DNA from: Arthrobacter sp. StoSoilB22
Lineage (GTDB): Bacteria > Actinomycetota > Actinomycetes > Actinomycetales > Micrococcaceae
NCBI RefSeq assembly: GCF_019977315.1
Contig: NZ_AP024652.1
Coordinates: 3,782,001-3,846,000, forward strand
Length of the DNA: 64,000 nucleotides
Direction of reading: 5' to 3'
Of this stretch, positions 50,793-57,289 are shown piece by piece. Numbering within the stretch: the stretch's first letter is position 1; each line of letters starts with the position of its first letter. A program made the position numbers and the translations under genes. Below the pieces are notes generated by a model that saw only the letters and a program-made list of their open reading frames with translations, was not told the origin of the DNA and searched no databases.

Positions 50793-51878
50793 ATGGCGGG
50801 ATTCTACGGTGCTGATATTGCCCAATTGCGGGCACTCGCCAAAACGATGTCGAGGCAGTCCGAACGGATGACCTCGCTGTCCATGGAACTGGGCAACCTC
50901 ATCAGCAACGCGCCGTGGGATGGTCGCGACGCCGTGATGTTCCGCACCGCTTGGGACTCCGAGCACCGTCCCATGCTGAGGAAAATCTCCAGCGAGTTGC
51001 AGAATCAAGCCACTGAACTGACGCGCAACGCCGACGAGCAGGACAAATCCAGCTCGGGGTCCTCAGGTGCGGATCACTCCGGGCGGGGAGATTCGAACCC
51101 TCCCGGCGACCCCGGCCCGCTGGACCCGGACAAACCCGACGTCGATGTGCCCGGCGATGTGCGCAATGACCCTGATGCCGGCGATCCCAGCGATATCAAT
51201 CAAGGACAGATTGGCGACTGCTGGCTGTTGGCAGGAATCGGTTCGGTGGCCCAGGTGCTGGAGCGCGAAGGCAAACTCGACGAATTCCTCGAAGAACACA
51301 TGCGTCCAGTGGGCGACCCGCCCACACACTGGGTGGTCACCCTCTACGAGGACGGCGAACCCGTGGAGGTCACTGTGGAGGCCAAGTCGGTTGACGGCGG
51401 AGTCCGCGGCGCCGACGGCGAACCCAACTGGCTCTCCATCTACGAACGCGCGGCAGCCGAGCACCGCGGCGGGTCCTATGACGACATCGACGGCGGCTTC
51501 AGCAACGAAGCCATGGAGTTGATGACCGGACAGTCCGCCGACAAGGACGGTGAGCTGAACTTCGATGACATTGAGGACAAACTCGCGGACGGCCAGGCCA
51601 TCTCAGTTGGCACCGAGGACGTCAAGGACGACGACTTCGACTGGGTCTGGGAGTCCGACGAAGTCAACCGAACCGACGTCGTGCCCAACCATGCGTACGT
51701 TGTGGTTGATGTGAAAACCAACGACGACGGCGAAAAAGTGATCGTCTTGGCCAACCCGTGGGGACCCTCCGGCGGTTACATGGAAGGCGACGACGACCTC
51801 AAGTCCGGCACCCTGGAACTGACCGAGGATGAGTACAAGGAAAACTTTGACTCCGTGTACTCCGTGGACGTGAAGTAA
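50793..51878 (+). CDS. WXG100-like N terminus fused to calpain-type cysteine protease
   Basis: A 361-residue protein. Residues 1-85 are a helical hairpin with W42-D43-G44 between the helices, as in WXG100 substrates of type VII secretion. A Ser/Gly/Asp/Pro-rich linker follows (about 85-130). The C-terminal domain has the calpain (C2) catalytic triad: NQGQIGDCWLLAGIGSVAQ with Cys143, VPNHAYVVVD with His300 and VLANPWGPSGG with Asn321. All three residues are in the right sequence contexts. It is likely secreted and cuts proteins, possibly as an antibacterial toxin. No type VII secretion genes are in the window. The flanking lipoprotein and small protein genes are tightly linked. Confidence 0.8.
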   Translation: MAGFYGADIAQLRALAKTMSRQSERMTSLSMELGNLISNAPWDGRDAVMFRTAWDSEHRPMLRKISSELQNQATELTRNADEQDKSSSGSSGADHSGRGDSNPPGDPGPLDPDKPDVDVPGDVRNDPDAGDPSDINQGQIGDCWLLAGIGSVAQVLEREGKLDEFLEEHMRPVGDPPTHWVVTLYEDGEPVEVTVEAKSVDGGVRGADGEPNWLSIYERAAAEHRGGSYDDIDGGFSNEAMELMTGQSADKDGELNFDDIEDKLADGQAISVGTEDVKDDDFDWVWESDEVNRTDVVPNHAYVVVDVKTNDDGEKVIVLANPWGPSGGYMEGDDDLKSGTLELTEDEYKENFDSVYSVDVK

Positions 51879-51880
51879 GG

Positions 51881-52159
51881 ATGGCCGTGGAACAGCTGGT
51901 AACAGTCAAGCAAGGCATGCAGCCCACCTTCGACGGCGTCAAAGTGGGAGTAGTCAAGATCGGGGTAGCTGACGGTGCTCCTGCTATCCAGTTTTGGATC
52001 CGGACCGCCGAACAGCAGCGCAAGCAGGCCTTCCGGGAGGGCCAGTCGATCACCCTCCCGGGCGCTGGCCTCCTGACGGTCACGTCGATCCAACCCGCGG
52101 AAGGCAGCACCGCCGCATCGGCGACCTTAACGTACGACGCCGGTAACGTCACCGATTGA
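51881..52159 (+). CDS. small beta-rich protein after the calpain gene, possible immunity partner
   Basis: A 92-residue, mostly beta-strand protein (VTVKQGMQPTFDGVKVGVVK, AIQFWIRTAEQ, SITLPGAGLLTVTSIQ). It faintly resembles the small actinobacterial DUF6406-type proteins, which is only an impression. ATG 51881 is 2 bp after the calpain stop, with AAGTAAGG as ribosome binding site. The tight coupling to a putative secreted protease suggests an inhibitor or immunity protein, but no sequence feature proves it. Confidence 0.55.
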   Translation: MAVEQLVTVKQGMQPTFDGVKVGVVKIGVADGAPAIQFWIRTAEQQRKQAFREGQSITLPGAGLLTVTSIQPAEGSTAASATLTYDAGNVTD

Positions 52160-52162
52160 GCG

Positions 52163-52195
52163 TCGGCGCCGGACGGGGTGAGAGAGCGACCCGGT
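52163..52195 (-). repeat. single 32-bp repeat unit left of the IS3 element
   Basis: GCCGGACGGGGTGAGAGAGC (read on the plus strand) is the reverse complement type of the GCTCTCTCAC repeat. It is in the same orientation as the array to the right of the IS (53509-53597), so both may have been one array before the insertion. Confidence 0.6.
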
Positions 52196-52240
52196 TTGCG
52201 GTCGTCAAGTTTTTGAGACAGGTCTCGTTGTTGTTTTTGG

Positions 52241-53110
52241 TTAGGCGGCCAGGGGTTGCTGGGCGCGGGTTTGGTAGTTGGTGTGGGCTTTGGCTGGTGG
52301 TATGCCGCCGGCTCGGCGGTTGGGCCGGCGGCGGTTGTACCAGCCCTCGATGTATTCCATGACACCGGTTCGGGCGGCGAGTCGGGAGCCGTAGCGTTGG
52401 TGGTGGTAGAACTCGGTTTTGAGGTGGGAGAAGAAGTTCTCCGCGACGGCGTTGTCCCAGCAGACCCCGACTTTCCCCATGGACTGCGTCACCGAGTTAT
52501 CGCCGCACCATTTCTGGAATTCATCCGAGGTGTATTGGGTGCCCCGGTCCGAATGGAACACCACCGAGGCCCCGGTCAGGTGGCCGTGGTTGCGGGCCAT
52601 TTGCAGCGCCGCGGTGCACAGGCTCGCGCGCATGTGCCCGGCCATGGACCAGCCGATGACCATGCCGGAGAAAAGATCGATCACCGTAGCCAGGTAGAGC
52701 CAGCCCTCACCCGTGCGCAGGTAGGTGATGTCACCGACCAGGCGGGTTCCGGGCACTGTTGAGGTGAAGTCCCGCTTGCCCTCTGCATCGAGCATGTGGT
52801 TCTCGATGTGGGCTGTTTTGGCCTGCGGATCCTGGACGGTAGTTGCCTTCCAGGCCTGGGTGCGGACGGCCCGCAGCCCGTGCTCACGCATGATCGCCCC
52901 GACAGTGGGGGCCGAGACCCGCACTCCCTTCTCGTTCAAAAGCAGGGTCAGTTGGTCCCGGCCGGCACGGCCCTTCTCCTCCTTATACAGCTCGGTAACC
53001 GCGGCGGCGAGATCCTGATGCCGTACTGCCCGCGGGGATGGCCCGGCCGGGTTGCGCCATCGGTAGAACGAGGCCCTGGAAACCTTCAACGCCCGGCATA
53101 GCCAGGCCAC
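52241..53110 (-). CDS. IS3-family transposase OrfB (DDE integrase)
   Basis: A 289-residue protein: an HTH-21 type start (WLCRALKVSRASFYRW) and an rve integrase core with the DDE triad in LVGDITYLRTGEGWLYLATV (Asp), VVFHSDRGTQYTSDEF (Asp) and VCWDNAVAENFFSHLKTE (Glu). The frame stays open upstream of 53110 (EDFYEFIEAEKANHS), and it is in the -1 frame relative to orfA at GCAAAAG, the kind of A-rich slippery site used for OrfAB fusion in this family. The active transposase is therefore probably made by frameshifting. Confidence 0.9.
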   Translation of the reverse strand: MAWLCRALKVSRASFYRWRNPAGPSPRAVRHQDLAAAVTELYKEEKGRAGRDQLTLLLNEKGVRVSAPTVGAIMREHGLRAVRTQAWKATTVQDPQAKTAHIENHMLDAEGKRDFTSTVPGTRLVGDITYLRTGEGWLYLATVIDLFSGMVIGWSMAGHMRASLCTAALQMARNHGHLTGASVVFHSDRGTQYTSDEFQKWCGDNSVTQSMGKVGVCWDNAVAENFFSHLKTEFYHHQRYGSRLAARTGVMEYIEGWYNRRRPNRRAGGIPPAKAHTNYQTRAQQPLAA

Positions 53111-53154
53111 GGAATGGTTGGCCTTCTCCGCTTCGATGAACTCGTAGAAGTCCT

Positions 53155-53457
53155 CTACTTTTGCTTCGCGGCAAAGAAGGCGCTGACTTTTCCCAAGAAC
53201 TCGACCTCGGCCTTCAATCTCTCGTTCTCAGCCAAGGCCTTCCGGTGTTCATCCCAGGACACCGGGCCCGGGTCCACAGGCTCTAGAGCAGGACCGTCCT
53301 GATGTTTTCCCCGGTGCCGATGAAGCCAGTTCCCCAACGTGCTCTCCTTCACCCCGAGCTCGTCAGCGACTTGCTTCACTGAACGATCCGAGGACAACAC
53401 CAGCTGCACAGCTTCCTCACGGAAAGCCGCATCATATTTTCTTCTAGGACCAGTCAT
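53155..53457 (-). CDS. IS3-family transposase OrfA
   Basis: A 100-residue protein with a helix-turn-helix (YDAAFREEAVQLVLSSDRSV, QVADELGVKESTLGNWLHR) and a C-terminal leucine-zipper-like coiled coil (RKALAENERLKAEVEFLGKV). It binds the IS ends and is fused to OrfB by -1 frameshifting near 53158-53163. Starts at ATG 53457. Confidence 0.9.
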   Translation of the reverse strand: MTGPRRKYDAAFREEAVQLVLSSDRSVKQVADELGVKESTLGNWLHRHRGKHQDGPALEPVDPGPVSWDEHRKALAENERLKAEVEFLGKVSAFFAAKQK

Positions 53458-53508
53458 TCTGAAGTCGATCTCCCATCAACCTGTCTCAGAAAACCATACG
53501 GCCGCAGT

Positions 53509-53597
53509 TAAACGCCCGGGATGTGAGAGAGCGATCCGATTAAACGCCCGGAAGGTGAGAGAGCGATCCGGTTAAACGCCCGGGATGTGAGAGAGGA
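53509..53597 (-). repeat. 32-bp tandem repeat array after the PucG-like gene (three units)
   Basis: Units at 53509, 53541 and 53573 begin TAAACGCCCGGGATGTGAGAGAGCG-type sequence on the plus strand (in parts: TAAACGCCCGG, then TGAGAGAGCGATCCG), exactly 32 bp apart. On the minus strand they read CTCTCTCACATCCCGGGCG, starting directly after the stop codon of the minus-strand aminotransferase gene. Same family as 46027 and 50021. Confidence 0.85.
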
Positions 53598-54692
53598 TCA
53601 GGCTTTGGCGAGGGCCTCTTTCAGCGCGCCGAGCACCAGGGTTACGGAAGCGGGGTTGGCGTTCGGGCCCATCATGCCGATGCGCCACACCGTGTCCGCG
53701 AACTCTCCGACGCCCGAGCCGATTTCCATACTGAAGTTCTCCAGAAGGTAGGCACGGACGGCAGCCGAGTTGACGCCGTCGGGCACTTTGACGGTGGTGA
53801 GGCTCGGCAACCGGGAACCCTCGGCGGCGAACAGTTCCAGCCCCATGTCCTGCAGCCCATCCTGCAAAGCAGTACCAGCCGCCCGGTGCCGGGCCTGAAC
53901 AACATCCAGCCCCTCGGCGAGGATGCGGTCCAGCGCGGCTTCGAGCCCGGCGATCATGGTGACCGGAGCGGTGTGGTGGTAGGTCCGTGCGCCGCTGGCC
54001 GCGCCGACGTACCCGCCGAGCAGCCCAATGTCCAAGTACCAGGAGCGCGGGTCCTTGATGCGACGGTCGAGAGCAAGGTCAGACACCGTAAAGGGAGACA
54101 AGCCCGGCGGCACACCCAAACACTTCTGGGTGCCGGCATATCCGACGTCGATCCCCCAGTCGTCTGCCCGGAGCTCAAGTCCGCCTATGGAGGTGACGGC
54201 ATCGGTGATCAGCAGGGCATCCCCCTTGCCAGCACCCAATGCGGCGATGTCAGAGAGCACCCCCACCGACGTCTCGGCATGGACGGCAGCGATCACCTTT
54301 GGATTAGGGTGCGCTGCGAGTACCCGCTCGGCATCCACGGGCTGGCCCCATTCGTGATCAACCCGGACCACTGTGGCTCCACAGCGTCGCGCAACTTCGC
54401 ACATCCGCACCCCAAAAAGTCCGTTGACAGCGATCACTGCCACGTCGCCGTCGGACACTGTGTTCACGAAGGCCGCTTCCATGCCGCCGGAACCGGTGGC
54501 GCTCAACGGAAGCGTCCGCGCGTTGGCCGTACCCCAGACGGTGCGGAGGCCCTCGCAGGTGCGGTCCAGCCGCTCGATGAACACGGGATCGAGGTGGCCC
54601 AGCACGGGGTAGGCCAGGGCGGCCATGGCTTCGGGGTAGCAATTGCTCGGGCCGGGACCAAACAGGAACCTGGACGTCAGAATCTCGGGCAT
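53598..54692 (-). CDS. PucG-like class V aminotransferase (alanine/ureidoglycine-glyoxylate type)
   Basis: A 364-residue class V aminotransferase: FLFGPGPSNCYPEAMAAL at the start, LPLSATGSGGMEAAF, VIAAVHAETSVGVLSDI, LLITDAVTSIGG with the PLP-binding Asp, and YAGTQKCLGVPPGLSP with the Schiff-base Lys. Similar proteins transfer the amino group from (S)-ureidoglycine or alanine to glyoxylate. The closeness of uraD, uraH, allB and gcl in the window supports the ureidoglycine/glyoxylate role, although serine- or alanine-glyoxylate activity is also possible. It is transcribed opposite to the PAP2 gene, from a divergent intergenic region with a long hairpin. Start ATG 54692 follows AAGGAGTTCGCAC. 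Confidence 0.82.
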   Translation of the reverse strand: MPEILTSRFLFGPGPSNCYPEAMAALAYPVLGHLDPVFIERLDRTCEGLRTVWGTANARTLPLSATGSGGMEAAFVNTVSDGDVAVIAVNGLFGVRMCEVARRCGATVVRVDHEWGQPVDAERVLAAHPNPKVIAAVHAETSVGVLSDIAALGAGKGDALLITDAVTSIGGLELRADDWGIDVGYAGTQKCLGVPPGLSPFTVSDLALDRRIKDPRSWYLDIGLLGGYVGAASGARTYHHTAPVTMIAGLEAALDRILAEGLDVVQARHRAAGTALQDGLQDMGLELFAAEGSRLPSLTTVKVPDGVNSAAVRAYLLENFSMEIGSGVGEFADTVWRIGMMGPNANPASVTLVLGALKEALAKA

Positions 54693-54734
54693 GTGCGAAC
54701 TCCTTCAGTTGCTTGAGGTCATTCTGCCCCACCC

Positions 54735-54801
54735 AACGTTGCGGGGCCCGCTCTGCACGCTAAAACGCCCCCATAGCGCGCAGAGTGGGCCTCGCAACGT
54801 T
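54735..54801. repeat. long imperfect inverted repeat in a divergent intergenic region
   Basis: AACGTTGCGGGGCCCGCTCT at 54735 pairs imperfectly with the complement at 54782-54801 (ends AACGTT on both sides), arms of about 26 bp and a 15-base loop. Both flanking genes point away, so a terminator is unlikely. A regulatory stem or a REP-like element is possible. Confidence 0.55.
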
Positions 54802-54885
54802 CCGGGCCGATCACCCAGGATCCTCCAAGGCCTAACTGCTAAGGTTACTCACCAATACTGAGGCCGCCACGGATAGGGGACGAGA

Positions 54886-55728
54886 GTGACGACTGAAGGA
54901 AAAACCGAAGGCAACGGGGCGCCCGAGCAAGGCGTCACGGGCGAAGTCAGCCAGGACCGGTTCGTCGCCGGCCAGGACCTGACGCGCTGGAAATCCCCTG
55001 CTGGACGGATATTGGCCGGAGGCGCTGAGAAGGTCACCTCCCTGCTGGGCCCCTACGCAGCACTGATCATCACCCTTGTTGCTGGGCTTGCCGTTGCCTT
55101 GTCCCTGGCATTGGTGTTTGGTGAGGTCTATGAGTCCGTGACGGAGGCGGACGGCGTCGCCGGGCTGGATGATCCCGTGCTGGCAGCAGCCAAGAGCGTG
55201 CGCTCCCCCGCCTTGGACGTGGCTGCCACGGCATATACGAACATTGGCGGAACGGTAGGCATGCCCCTCATCGCCGTGGGCATCATGATATTCCTCGCCA
55301 CCAAACGGAGGTCTTGGACTCCTGTGATCCTGATGCTCGCAGCGGGGCTGGGTTCTCTGGTCATCACCCTCCTGGGCAAGCCCATCTTCGGCCGCAGCCG
55401 CCCGGACATCGCCGACGCAATTCCACCCTACGAACACTCGGCATCATTCCCCAGCGGCCATTCGCTCAACTCGATTGTGATTGCCGGAATCGTGGCTTAC
55501 TTGATCATCCTGAGGCTCAAGACCACCAAAGCGAGGGTTATCACCGTGCTGGTCGCGTCGGTGTTCGCCTTCACCATGGGCCTGAGTCGGGTTTACCTTG
55601 GCCACCACTGGCTGACGGATGTCTTGGCGGCGTGGGCTATTGGCATCGCTTGGCTGGCGTTGGTCATCACGGCGCATCGCCTCTACCTCACGGCGCGAAC
55701 GCGCCGTCACAGCGCGGTAGCCTCTTGA
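54886..55728 (+). CDS. PAP2-family membrane phosphatase
   Basis: A 280-residue protein with about six helices. The three PAP2 signatures are complete: GKPIFGRSRPD (K-x6-RP), SFPSGHSLNS (PSGH) and SRVYLGHHWLTDVLAAW (SR-x5-H-x3-D). It probably removes phosphate from a lipid phosphate such as undecaprenyl diphosphate or phosphatidic acid/PGP at the outer face of the membrane. A hydrophilic N-terminal tail of about 50 residues precedes helix 1. Starts at GTG 54886 after GGGGACGAGA. Confidence 0.87.
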   Translation: MTTEGKTEGNGAPEQGVTGEVSQDRFVAGQDLTRWKSPAGRILAGGAEKVTSLLGPYAALIITLVAGLAVALSLALVFGEVYESVTEADGVAGLDDPVLAAAKSVRSPALDVAATAYTNIGGTVGMPLIAVGIMIFLATKRRSWTPVILMLAAGLGSLVITLLGKPIFGRSRPDIADAIPPYEHSASFPSGHSLNSIVIAGIVAYLIILRLKTTKARVITVLVASVFAFTMGLSRVYLGHHWLTDVLAAWAIGIAWLALVITAHRLYLTARTRRHSAVAS

Positions 55729-55883
55729 CACCGACCCGCCAACTCGGCTTAACTGAATTACGTATGCTGAAATAACAGTTCCATGATGCGGAAGCTTGAA
55801 GCACGGGCTTCCTCCTGCACCAGCAGGGGTTCCGCATAGCCCACACCATGGATGCCAGCATTTTGCATGAGGATGACACAAGC

Positions 55884-56393
55884 ATGGAGCTTGCAGTATT
55901 CAACAGTGTTGACCGGGACCAGGCCATCAGGACCCTCACCCCCTGCCTGGATATCAGCCGCTGGGTGGAGACCATCGTGGACGCGCGCCCCTACGCCAGC
56001 GTCGACGAACTGCTGGGGCAGGCCCAGCGTGCCGCCAAGCCATTCACAGCGGCCGAGGTGGAGTCCGCTATGGCGCACCACCCCCGAATCGGCGAACGCC
56101 CCAAAGCCCAGACCACCGAGGCGGCCATGTCGCGTTCGGAGCAGGCAGGAGTTGATCCCGGCGACAATCACACAACAGCCGCACTCGCCGAGGGCAACCG
56201 GGCGTACGAGGAGAAGTTCGGCAGGGTCTTCCTGATTCGTGCTGCCGGTCGCAGCGCCGAGGAAATCCTCAGCACCCTGCAGGAGCGCATCACCCACACC
56301 CCTGAAGAAGAAGACACGATCGTGGCTGGCCAGTTGCGGGAGATCGCACTGCTGCGCCTCTCCGGACTGATCAGCGAAGGAGCCAACGCATGA
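55884..56393 (+). CDS. uraD: 2-oxo-4-hydroxy-4-carboxy-5-ureidoimidazoline (OHCU) decarboxylase
   Basis: A 169-residue protein with the OHCU decarboxylase signature MAHHPRIGERP (catalytic His in HPRIG) and, near the end, ITHTPEEEDTIVAGQLREIALLRL. It catalyses the last step of urate to (S)-allantoin, releasing CO2 from OHCU. ATG 55884 has GAGGATG upstream and gives the usual length; ATG 55848 would add 12 residues and has no ribosome binding site. The uraH gene starts in an ATGA overlap with its stop. Urate oxidase itself is not in the window. Confidence 0.92.
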   Translation: MELAVFNSVDRDQAIRTLTPCLDISRWVETIVDARPYASVDELLGQAQRAAKPFTAAEVESAMAHHPRIGERPKAQTTEAAMSRSEQAGVDPGDNHTTAALAEGNRAYEEKFGRVFLIRAAGRSAEEILSTLQERITHTPEEEDTIVAGQLREIALLRLSGLISEGANA

Positions 56394-56731
56394 GCGTTTC
56401 ACAAGTAACAACCCATATTCTCGACACCGGTTCCGGACGCCCGGCGGCGGGTGTCGCCGTCGTACTCTACGTCCGCGAAGGTGACGACTGGACCCTGGTG
56501 GCGAAGGGCGAAACCGACGCCGACGGCCGCATCAAAACGCTCGGACCGGAACGGATTCCGGGCGGTGCCTACCGCCTGAACTTCGCCACGGGTGCTTACT
56601 ACGAAGGCCTGGGCACCGAAACATTCTTCCCGGAAGTGGACTTGAACTTCACAGTCTCCGACGCCGGCGAGCACTACCACGTACCCCTGCTGCTGAGCCC
56701 GTTCGCGTTCTCGACGTACCGCGGCAGCTAA
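56390..56731 (+). CDS. uraH: 5-hydroxyisourate hydrolase
   Basis: A 113-residue transthyretin-like protein: VTTHILDTGSGRPAAGVAVV (active-site His in THILD), FPEVDLNFTV, HYHVPLLLSPFAFSTYRGS with the invariant C-terminal YRGS. It hydrolyses 5-hydroxyisourate to OHCU, which UraD then decarboxylates. ATGA overlap with uraD. Together they make (S)-allantoin for AllB at 43 kb. The perfect palindrome starts 8 bp after its stop. Confidence 0.95.
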   Translation: MSVSQVTTHILDTGSGRPAAGVAVVLYVREGDDWTLVAKGETDADGRIKTLGPERIPGGAYRLNFATGAYYEGLGTETFFPEVDLNFTVSDAGEHYHVPLLLSPFAFSTYRGS

Positions 56732-56739
56732 CTCCAGGA

Positions 56740-56798
56740 GTTTGTGTACAGATAATGCCCCTAAGGAGTCTCCTTAGGGGCATTATCTGTACACAAAC
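56740..56798. repeat. 59-bp perfect palindrome between uraH and the next gene
   Basis: Bases 56740-56768 are the exact reverse complement of 56770-56798: 29-bp arms and a single central T, beginning GTTTGTGTACAGATAATG. No mismatch. It contains CCCCTAAGGAG next to the centre. A very stable RNA stem would form, acting as a terminator of the uraD-uraH transcript in both directions, or a cruciform in DNA. There is no T tract at the end. Confidence 0.9.
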
Positions 56799-56820
56799 GC
56801 GGAACGGTACGCTTGAAGGC

Positions 56821-57153
56821 ATGGCTTCAGAGGACACCACCCCCAACTCCGCCCGACGCGAGATCACGGTTCGCCGGGCACCCAAGTTTGTACCCTTCAT
56901 GATTTTGGGGGCCGTGGTTGGTGCGATCGTGGCCGCAATTATCGCCTATGGCCGCCAGGCCGATCCCGCTTTCGACGCCGGCACAGTGTTCGGCTTCTTC
57001 CTGATCGTCTGCGCGGGCGGCGGCGTCATCCTGTTCTCGATTCTCGCCTTGATCCTGGACCGCATCAGCGTCAAGCGCACCCAGCGCGCCGTGGTTGAGC
57101 CCGTTCCGGACTCGGTTCCGGATGAAGGGCCAGAGCACGACGACGGCCGCTGA
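56821..57153 (+). CDS. two-helix membrane protein of unknown function upstream of purF
   Basis: A 110-residue protein with two hydrophobic segments (FMILGAVVGAIVAAIIAYG and VFGFFLIVCAGGGVILFSIL), the first after a basic stretch (ARREITVRRAPKF), and a Pro/Asp/Glu-rich tail. I do not recognise a named family. It begins at ATG 56821 (GAAGGC upstream); the longer frame from 56755 would start within the palindrome. It is located before purF with 136 bp between. Confidence 0.65.
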   Translation: MASEDTTPNSARREITVRRAPKFVPFMILGAVVGAIVAAIIAYGRQADPAFDAGTVFGFFLIVCAGGGVILFSILALILDRISVKRTQRAVVEPVPDSVPDEGPEHDDGR

Positions 57154-57289
57154 GTCAGGCGCTTGACCCGCCTCTTCGGAGGCTCGTCGGATGTGAGACA
57201 CACCGCATTTTCTTGGGAACACGCCAGTTCGCGGGGTCACATAGCCCGCGGGGGAACGTACCACGCCTACATCATGAGACAATCGACCA

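Larger units (their letters stand above)
52214..53488 (-). mobile_element. IS3-family insertion sequence, about 1.28 kb
   Basis: Terminal inverted repeats share TGAGACAGGT (52214-52223 and complement of 53479-53488), with GTTTT just outside on both sides (one extra base at one end), so the exact ends are approximate. Inside are the two overlapping genes orfA and orfB on the minus strand. No target-site duplication is evident. Both reading frames are intact and the DDE residues are present, so the element may still be active. It separates units of a 32-bp repeat array. Confidence 0.85.

Noticed and set aside
46027-53597. CRISPR array
   Set aside because: The 32-bp units are directly joined with no unique spacers, and no cas genes are present.
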